A DNA stretch of 64,000 nucleotides from Flavobacteriaceae bacterium (GCA_947446865.1 CANFHX010000002.1:86359-150358); one strand, 5' to 3'. Shown: positions 49,527-59,373, counted from the stretch's first letter. Notes: a model not told the origin generated them from the letters alone. Translations and numbers: made by a program.

Positions 49527-50873
49527 ATGAAAAAATTTCTTAAATATTTCGCCCTTGGGCTACTTGCTTTATTAGTTTATTTCGGAATTACCACCTATCC
49601 AAAATTGGATTTAATATCGGGTTTTTCTGCAAAAAGTATCGCGTCCGGACATTTTATAGATAACCGTTCGATAGAAATAATTGAACAAGGAGATAACGAT
49701 ATCCCTTTAGTTAATAAAGCAACTAATGCCATTAATGATACTGGCAAATTTGCCACTTCAAGTGTTTACGGAATCATGGAGCGTAAAGCAATTTACCGAG
49801 AAGGTTTGGGCGCGACCTTAATCAACAAGGATTTTGATACTAGCAAGCCTTACGAAGTTCCGAAAAGGACTAAAAACACTACTAATTTACCTTTTCCGTA
49901 TGGGAATAATGAACCGAAAGACACCCTTTTTGCAACTATTGATTACAAAAAATTAAATGCTGTTGTAGCAAATGCTTTTGATAAAGAAGGGGAGAAATCA
50001 AAGCGAACTCGGGCAGTTTTAGTAATTTATAAAGATAAAATTATAGCCGAAAAATACGATACGAATTTCAATAAAAATTCAAGGCTTTTAGGTTGGTCGA
50101 TGACTAAAAGTATCACGGCTACTATGTTTGGAATTTTACAAAAGCAAGGCAAAATAGATATTACAAAATCCGCTTCAATTACCGAATGGAAAAACGATGA
50201 TCGTGCTAAAATTACTTTAAATGATTTATTGCACATGAACTCTGGCTTGGAATGGGAAGAGAAATACGATAAAATTTGTGACGCTACCAAAATGCTCTTT
50301 CAAGCAGAAGACATGAGCCGAGTGCAATTAGAAAAACCCGTTGCATTCGCACCCAACACCCATTGGAATTATTCTTCAGGAACTACTAATTTATTATCTG
50401 GTATTTTAAGAAACCAATTCAAAACCCACCAAGAATATTTAGATTTTTGGTACACTAATTTGTTAGATAAAATCGGGATGAATTCGGCTTTAATAGAAAC
50501 CGATATGGCTGGGAATTATGTGGGTTCGTCTTACGGATGGGCAACTGCAAGAGATTGGGGAAAATTTGGTTTGTTGTACCTTCATAAAGGCAACTGGAAT
50601 GGCGAACAACTATTTGACGAAAGTTGGGCAAAATATGTGGCAACACCTACCAATACTTCTAATGGAAGATATGGAGCACAATTTTGGTTAAATGCTGGAG
50701 GACACTTTCCCGATGTACCAAGAGAAATGTATTATGCCAGCGGATACCAAGGACAAATGGTTGCTATTTTCCCAAGTAGAGATTTAGTAATTGTTCATCT
50801 TGGTTTGAGTGAAAAATTTGACTTTAATGGTTTTTTAAGTGGCGTTATTGGAAGTTTAAAAAACAATAATTAA
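49527..50873 (+). CDS. Beta-lactamase-related serine hydrolase
   Basis: 448 residues. An N-terminal hydrophobic anchor is followed by a class C beta-lactamase/penicillin-binding fold: nucleophile Ser191 in GWSMTKSITATMFG (SxxK), YSSGTTN as the second motif (YxN position), and a C-terminal YASGYQGQMVA in place of KTG. The family includes esterases, D-aminopeptidases and DD-peptidases, so the substrate cannot be named. It lies opposite the suf genes. Its stop overlaps the stop of the converging membrane-protein gene by a few bases. Confidence 0.85.
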   Translation: MKKFLKYFALGLLALLVYFGITTYPKLDLISGFSAKSIASGHFIDNRSIEIIEQGDNDIPLVNKATNAINDTGKFATSSVYGIMERKAIYREGLGATLINKDFDTSKPYEVPKRTKNTTNLPFPYGNNEPKDTLFATIDYKKLNAVVANAFDKEGEKSKRTRAVLVIYKDKIIAEKYDTNFNKNSRLLGWSMTKSITATMFGILQKQGKIDITKSASITEWKNDDRAKITLNDLLHMNSGLEWEEKYDKICDATKMLFQAEDMSRVQLEKPVAFAPNTHWNYSSGTTNLLSGILRNQFKTHQEYLDFWYTNLLDKIGMNSALIETDMAGNYVGSSYGWATARDWGKFGLLYLHKGNWNGEQLFDESWAKYVATPTNTSNGRYGAQFWLNAGGHFPDVPREMYYASGYQGQMVAIFPSRDLVIVHLGLSEKFDFNGFLSGVIGSLKNNN

Positions 50874-52024
50874 TACCCCTCACTTGCCCCACCACCACTA
50901 AAACCACCACCACCAAAAGGCATGTCCGATTGTTGTGTTGGCGCAGCATGATTCATATCTTGTGAGTTTATTATTAGTGCTTCCATAGTACTTAGCATGG
51001 CAGGATTAGAAGTTCGATCGGGTAGAAAAGTAATCCCAGTTGTTTTCGTTTTTATCTTTTGAATGACAAAATAAACTGCTCCAAATACTAGAGATCCGGC
51101 TAGAATTAAAGCCCATTCAGCAGGCATAATACTATGATAATATCTAAATGTTGCAACAGATAAAGTGAAAGTAAGTGCGCCAATGTAGAGCATCACTCTA
51201 TTTTTAGTTTGTAGTGCATAATAAACATAAAATACTGGAATCAAAAACATTAAAATATTAAAAATCCACCCAAAAGGAACGTCACTTTTAGAATAATTAG
51301 CATGTAATAATTCTTCAGAAAGGGTTCGAACTACAAAATAATTTATAGAAGCATAACCTAAAAGTAAACTGAAAATAAAAAACCATTCCATGACATTTTG
51401 GTAAAAATAAAGTGGCTTTAAATCTTTAATTTTTTTGTGCAGAAAATAAAATCCAATAGCAATTATTAGTAAAACAAATGGTAAAGCAGAGGATATATAG
51501 GTATGGTTGATTAGAAAATCACCTGTTAAAACAACTATTCCAATTAAAGAAACTAAGAAAGAAAGTGTGCTAACATATCGAACACAAAAAACAATTCCTA
51601 GTATTATCATAGAAAAACACAATGCCATTAGGGAATCAGTTAAATTGTAAATGGATATGAAAAATGCCATTTGTGAGCCAATAAGAAATGCATCATCTAA
51701 ACCATGGCGGAAATAATTTTGACGGCTAATAACCTCTAAAAGAATTAATCCAATTACAAAATACACAAACCCAACAATATTATAATTAGTGGAAGATTCC
51801 ATTAAAGTTAGTAATGAGAAAAATCCGATAATAGAAGAAAACAAGAAACTTCCCAATAGGTAAAAACCAATCCTAACCAAGATATTTCTATTGGTTTTTA
51901 AGGTTTCTAAATTTTGTTTAATGGTGTTTAAATCCGATTCTTGTATAAAGCCAGATTTTTTTAAATCGATAGCTTCTTCCACTAAAAAAGTGCTTTCTAA
52001 AAGTGTCTTATTGTAAACTATCAT
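50870..52024 (-). CDS. Multi-pass membrane protein with Gly-rich tail
   Basis: 384 residues from the ATG at 52022-52024 (MIVYNKTLLESTFLVEEAID); a longer frame (to 52081) would overlap the upstream gene more. A helical N-terminal cytoplasmic domain is followed by about ten hydrophobic helices and a Gly-rich C-terminus (PFGGGGFSGGGASEGY). The tail is like that of TPM/YgcG-type proteins. Function unknown. It overlaps the DUF2157-like gene by 17 bp in another frame, so the two are co-translated. Confidence 0.7.
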   Translation of the reverse strand: MIVYNKTLLESTFLVEEAIDLKKSGFIQESDLNTIKQNLETLKTNRNILVRIGFYLLGSFLFSSIIGFFSLLTLMESSTNYNIVGFVYFVIGLILLEVISRQNYFRHGLDDAFLIGSQMAFFISIYNLTDSLMALCFSMIILGIVFCVRYVSTLSFLVSLIGIVVLTGDFLINHTYISSALPFVLLIIAIGFYFLHKKIKDLKPLYFYQNVMEWFFIFSLLLGYASINYFVVRTLSEELLHANYSKSDVPFGWIFNILMFLIPVFYVYYALQTKNRVMLYIGALTFTLSVATFRYYHSIMPAEWALILAGSLVFGAVYFVIQKIKTKTTGITFLPDRTSNPAMLSTMEALIINSQDMNHAAPTQQSDMPFGGGGFSGGGASEGY

Positions 52025-53000
52025 TGGTTTTGGTATTAAATTTTTTAATTGCTTTAATGAATAAAAATATAGATCCAACAAAATAAAATGGGCAAAGATA
52101 AATTAGTGCTATCCACATATCATCGAAATTACATGCTTCAAATGTTCTAATTAAGAAAATATTGAATCCAATATAAGCATAAATTATATTGAAAACATAA
52201 ATAGAAATAGCCGGAATAGTAAAACTTTTATGGTAAAAATAATAACACGATATAGCCATTGGAAGTGGGAAAATATACCAATAATCATTGATGAATCCTG
52301 CTATACAACAAATGCTAATAAGATGTAATGCAAAGGTGAGTAATACCAAATCGAAGTGTTTTTTTAATTGAATTCGTTGCGCATAATTAGCCCATACAAT
52401 GATTAACAATCCCAAAATTAAACCATAATAGGACAAGTTTTCATTCCAATAAATGTCATTGTCGATAAGGGTTTTTGGGGTTAAAGTAATTCCGAGGGAA
52501 GTTGCCAAGGCGGTTAAACCAATAGATATGGCGCTTTTATTATTGAAATAATAAGCCGTAGCAAATGCAATAAATGCCGAAATCCAAATAGAAATTTCAA
52601 AATGGCTGCCAAAAATCTTGTATTGAAATTGAATATATCCCATAAAAGTACAACTCAAAATGGTGGCTAAAAGCACCAAATAATTGTAAATGGGGTTCTC
52701 AAAATCGACATCTTCTTTAGAAAACCCTTTCGATTTTTTAAAACTGAAGTAATAACCAACAACAATTAAAGCGAACAAAACCGTTAAAATTATGGTGTGC
52801 CCAATGGTATCAATGTTCTTGTAAATTAAGACTCCAACGCCCGATGTAAAGAGCAAAACGGATAAATATAGTAAGAAAAGCAACTCATTTCGGAGTGAAA
52901 AAATCCCCAAAGAAAAGTAGTTGTGAATGGTTCTTTCTTGCTCCTTGCTAATCAAATCTTGGTCCAAGAGTTTCTGAATGTGGCGATTTCTTTGGTTCAT
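52008..53000 (-). CDS. DUF2157-like multi-pass membrane protein
   Basis: 330 residues from the ATG at 52998-53000 (MNQRNRHIQKLLDQDLISKE). The cytoplasmic N-terminal domain (about 1-40) is helical with QDLISKEQERTIHNYFSLG, typical of DUF2157. Around ten membrane helices follow. Its partner downstream has a similar cytoplasmic head plus membrane plan and may derive from the same ancestor. No biochemical role is established for the family. A strong terminator at 53075-53109 separates it from sufD. Confidence 0.75.
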   Translation of the reverse strand: MNQRNRHIQKLLDQDLISKEQERTIHNYFSLGIFSLRNELLFLLYLSVLLFTSGVGVLIYKNIDTIGHTIILTVLFALIVVGYYFSFKKSKGFSKEDVDFENPIYNYLVLLATILSCTFMGYIQFQYKIFGSHFEISIWISAFIAFATAYYFNNKSAISIGLTALATSLGITLTPKTLIDNDIYWNENLSYYGLILGLLIIVWANYAQRIQLKKHFDLVLLTFALHLISICCIAGFINDYWYIFPLPMAISCYYFYHKSFTIPAISIYVFNIIYAYIGFNIFLIRTFEACNFDDMWIALIYLCPFYFVGSIFLFIKAIKKFNTKTNDSLQ

Positions 53001-53074
53001 AGTAAAATAAAACTGTTCAATCAAAGATAGGAATTTTTGTTTGTAAATGACAAAACCGATAAATTTCACCTACA

Positions 53075-53109
53075 AAAAGAGCGCAAGGTTTAAAATCTTG
53101 CGCTCTTTT
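53075..53109 (-). terminator. Terminator of the sufABCD transcript
   Basis: A perfect 13-bp stem (AAAAGAGCGCAAG / CTTGCGCTCTTTT) with a 9-nt loop and T-run on the minus strand, 22 bp beyond the sufD stop. It separates the suf core from the DUF2157-like pair. Confidence 0.92.
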
Positions 53110-53130
53110 GATAACTCTATCGGTATTATT

Positions 53131-54447
53131 TTACAAATCAAATCCTAAATCAACACCCAATTTGGTAGCGATAATTTTAGTAATTCGATGTTTTAATTCG
53201 GGTATTTTAATGCTTTCGATGACTTCGTTAGAAAAGGCATACATCAATAAAGCCTTGGCTTCTTTTTTTGGAATTCCGCGTTGTTGCATGTAAAACATAG
53301 CGCTTTCGTCCAATTGACCGATAGTACATCCATGCGAACATTTTACATCATCAGCAAAGATTTCCAATTGTGGTTTGGCATTTATAGTTGCTTTATCTCC
53401 TAGTAAAATATTATTGTTTTTTTGAAAAGCATTTGTTTTTTGGGCTTCTCTTTCTACATAAATTTTCCCATTGAAAACTCCAGTAGAACTATCAGCAAGA
53501 ATGGTTTTATAGTTTTGATGGCTTTCACAATTTGGAGTAGCGTGGTTTACCAAAGTATAATGATCCACGTGTTGCTTATCGCCAATAATGGTAATTCCTT
53601 TTAAAGTCGAATCAATTCGTTCGCCAAAATGATAGAAATTTAGGTTGTTTCTAGTGATGTTTCCACCGAAAGAAAACGTATGAACCGAAACTCTACTTTC
53701 TTGTTTTTGAGAAACATAGGTGTTATCCACCAAGTTTGCCGATTGCAAATCATTTTGAATTTTATAGTAATCTACAATAGCGCGTTTTTGAGCAAAAATC
53801 TCGGTAACAGAATTCGTCAACACAGGATTTTCATTCAAACTTTGGTGTCTTTCGATAATTTGAACATGGGCATTTTCGCCCACAATCACTAAATTTCGAG
53901 GTTGCACCATCAATGCATCTTCCACTCCAGTCGAGAAATAAATAATCTCGATTGGTTTTTCAATTACCTTGCTTTTAGGGATGTTAATATACGCTCCTTC
54001 ATTTGCGAAAGCAGTATTTAGAGTAGTTAAACTCTCTTCTTTGCTGGCAATTTTATTGAAATATTCATCAATAATCATCTTGTATTTTGGCTTTGTCAAA
54101 GCAGAAGACAACAAGCAAACATCCAAACCATCATGGGTAGTTGAAGATAAAAACGAAGAGAATTTTCCGTCTACAAAAATCACTTTGTAGGTGTCAATTT
54201 CGTGCAAAAAGTATTTTTTTACTTCTGCGAATTCAATAGAATTTTCGTGTTTTGGAAACACCGAATACTCATTTTTCAAAATGGCATTCAGCGAAGTATA
54301 TTTCCAAGCCTCCTCTTTTTTAGTTGGGAAGCCTTTATTTTCGAAGTTTTTTATTGCTAAAGTACGAACATCATGCAACTGAGAAGTTACATCGATTTGC
54401 TCTTCGAAAGCCATAAATGACGATACTAATTTTTCTTTTAAATCCAT
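53131..54447 (-). CDS. sufD: FeS assembly scaffold protein SufD
   Basis: 438 residues. The SufB/D beta-helix core has EAWKYTSLNAILKNEYSVFP near the start and HATPNCESHQNYKTILADSS. The C-terminal segment CSHGCTIGQLDESAMFYMQQ includes the conserved Cys-His region, ending in RGIPKKEAKALLMYAF. With SufB and SufC it forms the scaffold on which the Fe-S cluster is built. It is the last gene before the terminator at 53075-53109 and follows sufC. Confidence 0.95.
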   Translation of the reverse strand: MDLKEKLVSSFMAFEEQIDVTSQLHDVRTLAIKNFENKGFPTKKEEAWKYTSLNAILKNEYSVFPKHENSIEFAEVKKYFLHEIDTYKVIFVDGKFSSFLSSTTHDGLDVCLLSSALTKPKYKMIIDEYFNKIASKEESLTTLNTAFANEGAYINIPKSKVIEKPIEIIYFSTGVEDALMVQPRNLVIVGENAHVQIIERHQSLNENPVLTNSVTEIFAQKRAIVDYYKIQNDLQSANLVDNTYVSQKQESRVSVHTFSFGGNITRNNLNFYHFGERIDSTLKGITIIGDKQHVDHYTLVNHATPNCESHQNYKTILADSSTGVFNGKIYVEREAQKTNAFQKNNNILLGDKATINAKPQLEIFADDVKCSHGCTIGQLDESAMFYMQQRGIPKKEAKALLMYAFSNEVIESIKIPELKHRITKIIATKLGVDLGFDL

Positions 54448-54476
54448 TATAATTTGTTTATGGTTTATGGTTTTTA

Positions 54477-54501
54477 GTTTATGGTTACAAGAACCATAAA
54501 C
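54477..54501. repeat. Hairpin between sufC and sufD
   Basis: Perfect 10-bp inverted repeat GTTTATGGTT / AACCATAAAC with a 5-nt loop. There is no T-run. It could modulate the relative mRNA levels of sufC and sufD. Confidence 0.65.
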
Positions 54502-54517
54502 AATAAACTACAAACAG

Positions 54518-55267
54518 TTAGACTAATTCACTTTTAATCCAATCGTATCCTTTTTCTTCTAACTCGTAAGCCAATTCTTTACCACCTGATTTTACGATTT
54601 TTCCGTCCATCAAAACGTGAACAAAGTCTGGAATGATATAATCTAACAAACGTTGGTAGTGCGTGATTACCAATACCGCGTTATTTTCGTTTTTAAGTTT
54701 GTTTACGCCATTAGCAACGATACGAAGCGCATCAATATCCAAACCAGAATCGGTTTCGTCTAGAATTGCTAATTTTGGCTCCAACATTGCCATTTGAAAA
54801 ATCTCGTTACGTTTCTTTTCACCACCCGAGAAACCTTCGTTTAACGAACGGGATAAAAACTTACGATCCATTTCTAATAATTCCGATTTCTCACGAATTA
54901 ATTTCAGCATTTCGTTGGCGGGCATTTCTTCTTGTTTGTTGGCTTTACGTTTTTCATTAATTGCTGTTTTAATGAAATTGGTAACCGAAACTCCAGGAAT
55001 TTCTACTGGATATTGAAATGATAAGAAAACCCCTTTGTGGGCGCGTTCTTCAGGAGCCAATTCGGAAATATCTTCTCCTTCCAAAAGGATTTCTCCTTGA
55101 GTAACGGTGTAATTTTCATTTCCAGCAATGATGGAAGAAAGCGTACTTTTTCCTGCACCATTTGGTCCCATTATAGCATGAACTTCCCCAGCATTTACTT
55201 GCAGGTTGATGCCTTTTAATATTTCTTTATCTTCAATCGAAGCGTGTAAATTTTTTATTGATAACAT
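54518..55267 (-). CDS. sufC: FeS assembly ATPase SufC
   Basis: 249 residues. ABC-type ATPase motifs are Walker [19 protein letters not shown], the signature loop [20 protein letters not shown] and Walker [14 protein letters not shown], with a downstream His (VITHY). SufC binds SufB and SufD and drives scaffold conformational change. It lies 13 bp after the YoeB-type toxin gene. Confidence 0.97.
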   Translation of the reverse strand: MLSIKNLHASIEDKEILKGINLQVNAGEVHAIMGPNGAGKSTLSSIIAGNENYTVTQGEILLEGEDISELAPEERAHKGVFLSFQYPVEIPGVSVTNFIKTAINEKRKANKQEEMPANEMLKLIREKSELLEMDRKFLSRSLNEGFSGGEKKRNEIFQMAMLEPKLAILDETDSGLDIDALRIVANGVNKLKNENNAVLVITHYQRLLDYIIPDFVHVLMDGKIVKSGGKELAYELEEKGYDWIKSELV

Positions 55268-55280
55268 TTTGTTGTTTTGT

Positions 55281-55553
55281 TTATTCGTAATGTCCTTTTA
55301 ATGATATAATACTTAAAATAATTACAGTGTTTTCGTCTATAATTTCATAAATAATTCGGTGCTCCTGATTAATCCTCCTTGACCAACAACCTGATAAATT
55401 ATGTTTTAATAATTCTGGTTTACCAATTCCTTCAAAAGGATGTAATTGAATATCTTCAATTAAAGAATATATTTTATTCAGCAACGATTTATTGCCTGAT
55501 TTTATCCAAAAATTTAAATCTTCTTTGGCTTTGCTTGAAAAATCTATTTGCAT
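55281..55553 (-). CDS. YoeB/Txe-type toxin within the suf operon
   Basis: 90 residues, intact. It has the YoeB layout with putative catalytic residues Glu47 ([13 protein letters not shown]), Arg59-Arg60 ([11 protein letters not shown]) and His88-Tyr89 at the end (GHYE). YoeB cuts mRNA at the ribosome. Its start overlaps the antitoxin gene by 10 bp. It lies between the MazF-type module and sufC with only 13 bp before sufC, so it is on the suf transcript. It is an intact relative of the broken copy at 572-850. Confidence 0.9.
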   Translation of the reverse strand: MQIDFSSKAKEDLNFWIKSGNKSLLNKIYSLIEDIQLHPFEGIGKPELLKHNLSGCWSRRINQEHRIIYEIIDENTVIILSIISLKGHYE

Positions 55554-55747
55554 AATTCTTTCAATTCTTCCATTGTCATTCTAATTCCTTTCCCTTCTCT
55601 AACCTCTTTTGAAGCAGCCAAAATTTCTTTTACAAACTCTGGATTATATGGTTTTTCTTCTTTAACGATTTCAAAACCTAATGATTTTGCCAATGATTTT
55701 AACAATGGAAAATCTTTTTTCTTAACGTTTTTTAAAACTAATTCCAT
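55544..55747 (-). CDS. Antitoxin of the YoeB module in suf
   Basis: 67 residues. A beta-strand then helix (MELVLKNVKKKDFPLLKSLA) precedes a charged helix with VKEEKPYNPEFVKEIL and the C-terminal [15 protein letters not shown]. This is the usual size and position of an antitoxin that also represses its own promoter, though no DNA-binding domain is certain. It is translated just before the toxin. Confidence 0.75.
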   Translation of the reverse strand: MELVLKNVKKKDFPLLKSLAKSLGFEIVKEEKPYNPEFVKEILAASKEVREGKGIRMTMEELKELCK

Positions 55748-55775
55748 AATTTAAATGTTTGAAATTATAATTTAT

Positions 55776-56120
55776 TTATTCTGCGTGTTTTATTTCGAAC
55801 AATTTTAAAAGTTTTTTCTCAACAATTCTAGCATTAAAATCTGACAATTCCCCTAATTTTCTTTTTATTAATTCTTTAGGAATAGTTACAACTTTATGCA
55901 ATTTAATAATGGAGTCAACACGTAAACCTGTCTCTAAATTTTCATTTGCAATAATTTTCAAATCGGATTGTAAACTATTTGCAGAAATCTGACTTGAAAT
56001 AAATGCTATTACAATATGATTATAAATACCTATTTCGTTTGTTAAACAAAGTGCTGGTCTAACTTTTATTGATGAAAAATCATCAAATGGAAAAGGGACT
56101 AAAACTATACTATTTTTCAT
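55776..56120 (-). CDS. MazF/PemK-type toxin within the suf operon
   Basis: 114 residues. The PemK/MazF fold starts VLVPFPFDDFSSIKVRPALC, with the catalytic Arg in KVRPALCL, and continues with GLRVDSIIKLHKVVTIPKEL. MazF toxins cut mRNA at specific short sites. The start overlaps the antitoxin stop by 11 bp. It lies 28 bp upstream of the next antitoxin, all in one transcript with sufB and sufC. Confidence 0.9.
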   Translation of the reverse strand: MKNSIVLVPFPFDDFSSIKVRPALCLTNEIGIYNHIVIAFISSQISANSLQSDLKIIANENLETGLRVDSIIKLHKVVTIPKELIKRKLGELSDFNARIVEKKLLKLFEIKHAE

Positions 56121-56340
56121 TTTTTAAAGGTTGTCCATCGTTTATTGAATATATATCCGCTTCTTCCTTCAAGAAATTAAATGCAGGATTTGAAGCAATA
56201 CTTTCCATCCACAATTCTTCTTCATTTTCTTCTTCGACCAAAATTATCACTCGAACGTTTTGGTTTTTTTGTTTCAATGAGTAATTAAGTTCTAGATCAC
56301 CAAATTGATTGGTGTGTGTTTTTATTTCAATTGCTCTCAT
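56110..56340 (-). CDS. Antitoxin of the MazF/PemK module in suf
   Basis: 76 residues from the ATG at 56338-56340 (MRAIEIKTHTNQFGDLELNY); an upstream start would extend it without reason. A beta-rich N-terminus precedes an acidic middle (VEEENEEELWMESIASNPAF), as in MazE/PemI-type or related antitoxins. It begins 31 bp after the sufB stop. Confidence 0.75.
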   Translation of the reverse strand: MRAIEIKTHTNQFGDLELNYSLKQKNQNVRVIILVEEENEEELWMESIASNPAFNFLKEEADIYSINDGQPLKNEK

Positions 56341-56371
56341 TTTTATAAATTTTAATTCAAATATACAAACT

Positions 56372-57820
56372 TTACCCAACACTTCCTTCCAACGAAATTT
56401 CCAATAATTTCTGTGCTTCTACTGCAAATTCCATTGGTAATTTATTCAGAACTTCTTTACTAAAACCGTTTACGATTAAAGCAATTGCTTTTTCTGTTGG
56501 AATGCCTCGTTGGTTGCAATAAAAAACTTGGTCTTCTCCAATTTTGGAAGTTGTGGCTTCGTGCTCAATTTTTGCGGAAGCATTTTTACTTTCGATGTAC
56601 GGAAAAGTGTGTGCACCACAATTATTTCCCATTAAAAGGGAATCGCATTGCGAAAAATTACGAGCGTTTTCGGCATTGGCACTAATTCGAACCAAACCTC
56701 TATAACTATTTTGCGATCTTCCTGCCGAAATTCCTTTAGAAATAATAGTTGAGCTAGTGTTTTTACCCAAATGCACCATCTTTGTTCCGGTGTCGGCTTG
56801 CTGGAAATTATTAGTTACCGCAATCGAGTAAAATTCGCCAATAGAATTATCGCCTTTTAAAACAACCGATGGATATTTCCAGGTTACTGCAGACCCAGTT
56901 TCCACTTGCGTCCAAGAAATTTTTGCGTTTTTTTCGCAAATTCCTCTTTTAGTAACAAAATTAAAAACCCCTCCTTTACCTTCCTTATTTCCTGGATACC
57001 AGTTTTGAACTGTGGAATATTTAATTTCAGCATCTTCCATGGCAACTAATTCTACCACGGCAGCATGCAGTTGATTTTCATCTCTGCTTGGCGCAGTACA
57101 TCCTTCAAGATACGAAACATAACTACCTGCATCGGCAATTAAAAGTGTTCTTTCAAATTGACCCGTACCGGCTTGATTGATACGGAAATAAGTAGATAAT
57201 TCCATCGGGCAACGAACGCCTTTAGGGATGTAACAGAAACTTCCGTCAGAGAAAACAGCCGAATTTAAAGCAGCATAAAAATTGTCTTTTTGCGGAACTA
57301 CGGTTCCTAAATATTTCTGAACTAATTCTGGATATTCGCGAATCGCTTCGGAAATGCTCATGAAAATAATACCTTTTTCAGCCAATGTTTTTTTGAAAGT
57401 AGTAGCAACCGAAACCGAATCGACTACAATATCCATAGCGACATTGTTCATCATTTTTTGTTCGTCGATGGATATGCCTAACTTTTTATACATTTCCAAA
57501 AGGTCAGGATCTACATCGTCTAACGTTTTATTTGGATCTGCTTTTTTGGGTGCCGAATAATAGGAAATTGCCTGAAAATCTGGTTTTTCGTAATGCACGT
57601 TTGCCCATTCTGGCTCAATCATTTGCTCCCATGCACGAAAGGCCTCAATACGCCAATCGGTCATCCATTGTGGTTCTTCTTTTTTCAAAGAAATAGCACG
57701 CACAATGTCTTCGTTCAATCCAATAGGAAACGTCTCCGAATCCAATTCGGTGTAGAATCCGTATTCGTATTCTTTGGTTTCCAATTCGATTTTTAAATCG
57801 TCTTCTGTATATTTTGACAT
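56372..57820 (-). CDS. sufB: FeS assembly scaffold protein SufB
   Basis: 482 residues, full length. Signature segments: [60 protein letters not shown] and [20 protein letters not shown]. The ending [20 protein letters not shown] is shared with SufD. It is the core scaffold receiving sulfur and iron. Downstream come two toxin-antitoxin modules before sufC, an unusual arrangement. Confidence 0.97.
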   Translation of the reverse strand: MSKYTEDDLKIELETKEYEYGFYTELDSETFPIGLNEDIVRAISLKKEEPQWMTDWRIEAFRAWEQMIEPEWANVHYEKPDFQAISYYSAPKKADPNKTLDDVDPDLLEMYKKLGISIDEQKMMNNVAMDIVVDSVSVATTFKKTLAEKGIIFMSISEAIREYPELVQKYLGTVVPQKDNFYAALNSAVFSDGSFCYIPKGVRCPMELSTYFRINQAGTGQFERTLLIADAGSYVSYLEGCTAPSRDENQLHAAVVELVAMEDAEIKYSTVQNWYPGNKEGKGGVFNFVTKRGICEKNAKISWTQVETGSAVTWKYPSVVLKGDNSIGEFYSIAVTNNFQQADTGTKMVHLGKNTSSTIISKGISAGRSQNSYRGLVRISANAENARNFSQCDSLLMGNNCGAHTFPYIESKNASAKIEHEATTSKIGEDQVFYCNQRGIPTEKAIALIVNGFSKEVLNKLPMEFAVEAQKLLEISLEGSVG

Positions 57821-57834
57821 TATATTTTTTTTAA

Positions 57835-57890
57835 AACCATTAAGATATTAAGTTTCATTAAGGCTTAATTTTCTTAGTATCTTAATGGTT
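57835..57890. repeat. 13-bp-arm hairpin between sufA and sufB
   Basis: AACCATTAAGATA at 57835-57847 pairs perfectly with TATCTTAATGGTT at 57878-57890, loop 30 nt. It lies in the leader of sufB on the minus strand and may attenuate or process the transcript. Confidence 0.75.
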
Positions 57891-57913
57891 CAAATAATTA
57901 ATTTTTGAAACTT

Positions 57914-58243
57914 TTATAGAGAAAAACTTTCTCCACATCCGCAAGTTCTGCTTGCGTTTGGATTGTTAAATACAAATCCTTTTCCGTTCAAACCGCCTGA
58001 AAATTCTAAAACCGTTCCTGCTAAATACAAGAAAGATTTTTTTTCTACAGCAATTTTTACGTGATTATCTTCAAAAACCTTATCGTTTTCGCCCAATTCT
58101 TTATCGAATTTTAATTCGTAAGACAAGCCCGAACAACCACCACTTTTTACGCCCACACGAACGTAATCTTGCGATGGGTCAAAACCGTCGTCTTGCATCA
58201 TATCGATAATTTTTTTGCTTGCAGTATCGGATACTTTTATCAT
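57914..58243 (-). CDS. sufA: SufA/IscA-type iron-sulfur carrier
   Basis: 109 residues from the ATG at 58241-58243 (MIKVSDTASKKIIDMMQDDG); a longer frame reaches 58300 but has no family support. Conserved Cys are in KSGGCSGLSYEL and the C-terminal CGCGESFSL. It is an A-type carrier that transfers Fe-S clusters to apo-proteins. It is first of the suf series; TAACTTTG on the minus strand (58363-58370) may be its -7 box. Confidence 0.94.
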   Translation of the reverse strand: MIKVSDTASKKIIDMMQDDGFDPSQDYVRVGVKSGGCSGLSYELKFDKELGENDKVFEDNHVKIAVEKKSFLYLAGTVLEFSGGLNGKGFVFNNPNASRTCGCGESFSL

Positions 58244-58482
58244 AACATTAGTGTTATTTATTTTTCTAAGAATTCTGTAATTTGCATTGAAATACTCCAT
58301 CTAATTGAGGTTTTCCCCAATGCTCTTTACGTTCCTTATTTTGATTTTGTCTAAATAAAGGACAAAGTTACTACAAATATCCTTTTTTTCCACAACCAAT
58401 AACATTTTTATAACGTATGATTCGATAGAAAAAATTGATTTATGTCACATTTTTTGTATTTTTATTGCAATTTTGTAAAACC

Positions 58483-58737
58483 ATGAAGCAAAAACCCAAC
58501 ATTCCGGCCTTTCTCCTTTGGGAATACGATTTAAAAACCTTCAATTATGACAAATCTTATAAGATTGTTATTGAACGGGTTTTACAAATGGGAAGCATTA
58601 CTGATTGGAAAGAAATGGTGAATTATTATCCAACAGTAAAAATTTTGGAAACTATAGAATGGTCTGCTCAAATTGAAAAATCCGATAAAGATTTTAGTAA
58701 ATTATTTTTAAAATCCGATATGTTGCATGCTATTTAA
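58483..58737 (+). CDS. DUF6922-like partner of an AbiEii-type toxin
   Basis: 84 residues from the ATG at 58483. The ORF from 58435 adds an untypical hydrophobic start. KPNIPAFLLWEYDLKTFNYD and YKIVIERVLQMGSITDWKEM match the small protein that precedes AbiEii-like nucleotidyltransferases in Bacteroidota (DUF6922, number from memory). It overlaps the next gene by 11 bp, as in a toxin-antitoxin pair. It probably acts as the antitoxin or regulatory partner. Confidence 0.7.
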   Translation: MKQKPNIPAFLLWEYDLKTFNYDKSYKIVIERVLQMGSITDWKEMVNYYPTVKILETIEWSAQIEKSDKDFSKLFLKSDMLHAI

Positions 58738-59359
58738 AGATCCGTTTATAATTCAGCCCGAAACATTTTCCTTAATTCAAGAATTGCAATCCTTGGAGTT
58801 TTTGAAAGCATTTTATTTAGTTGGAGGAACATCTTTGGCGTTGCAATTGGGCCATAGAAATTCTATTGATATTGATTTTTTTACTCAAAATGAATTTGAC
58901 GACGCTGAGTTAATCGAGAATCTTTTGAAGAATTTTCAAATTAACATTGTCTTTTCCAAAAGCAACACGCTAATTGGCGCAATAAACGGAATCAAAACCG
59001 ATTTTATAAGACACAATTATCCTTTGTTAAGAGATCCAATTACGGAAGAAGGAATTACCTATCTTTCTATGGAAGATATTGCTGCAATGAAACTACACGC
59101 AATTGTAAATTCTGGTAAAAGACTAAAAGATTTTATTGATATTTACTTTCTATTGGAACATTTTTCATTAAAAATGATGCTCTCTTTTTATCAAGAAAAA
59201 TATCCTCACATGAATCAAATGATTGCGCTTAAAGCAATTAATTTTTTTGATGAAATTGACCCAGATATCGACCCGCCTATTTTGAAAAACCCAATTTCGA
59301 TTTTAAAAATTAAAAAACGAATCAATGAAGCAGTGTTGAAAAGCAACAAAATATTTTAA
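58727..59359 (+). CDS. AbiEii/AbiGii-type nucleotidyltransferase
   Basis: 210 residues. The nucleotidyltransferase core reads FYLVGGTSLALQLGHRNSID followed by IDFFTQNEFD (the G-G-T/S and D-x-D metal motifs). A Lys in YLSMEDIAAMKLHAIVN is near the family's second active-site area. AbiEii-type toxins transfer nucleotides to tRNA or proteins and serve in phage defence or as type IV toxin-antitoxin modules. It diverges from sufA and lies 14 bp before the MBL-fold gene. Confidence 0.87.
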   Translation: MLFKDPFIIQPETFSLIQELQSLEFLKAFYLVGGTSLALQLGHRNSIDIDFFTQNEFDDAELIENLLKNFQINIVFSKSNTLIGAINGIKTDFIRHNYPLLRDPITEEGITYLSMEDIAAMKLHAIVNSGKRLKDFIDIYFLLEHFSLKMMLSFYQEKYPHMNQMIALKAINFFDEIDPDIDPPILKNPISILKIKKRINEAVLKSNKIF

Positions 59360-59373
59360 ACATTAAATAACAA

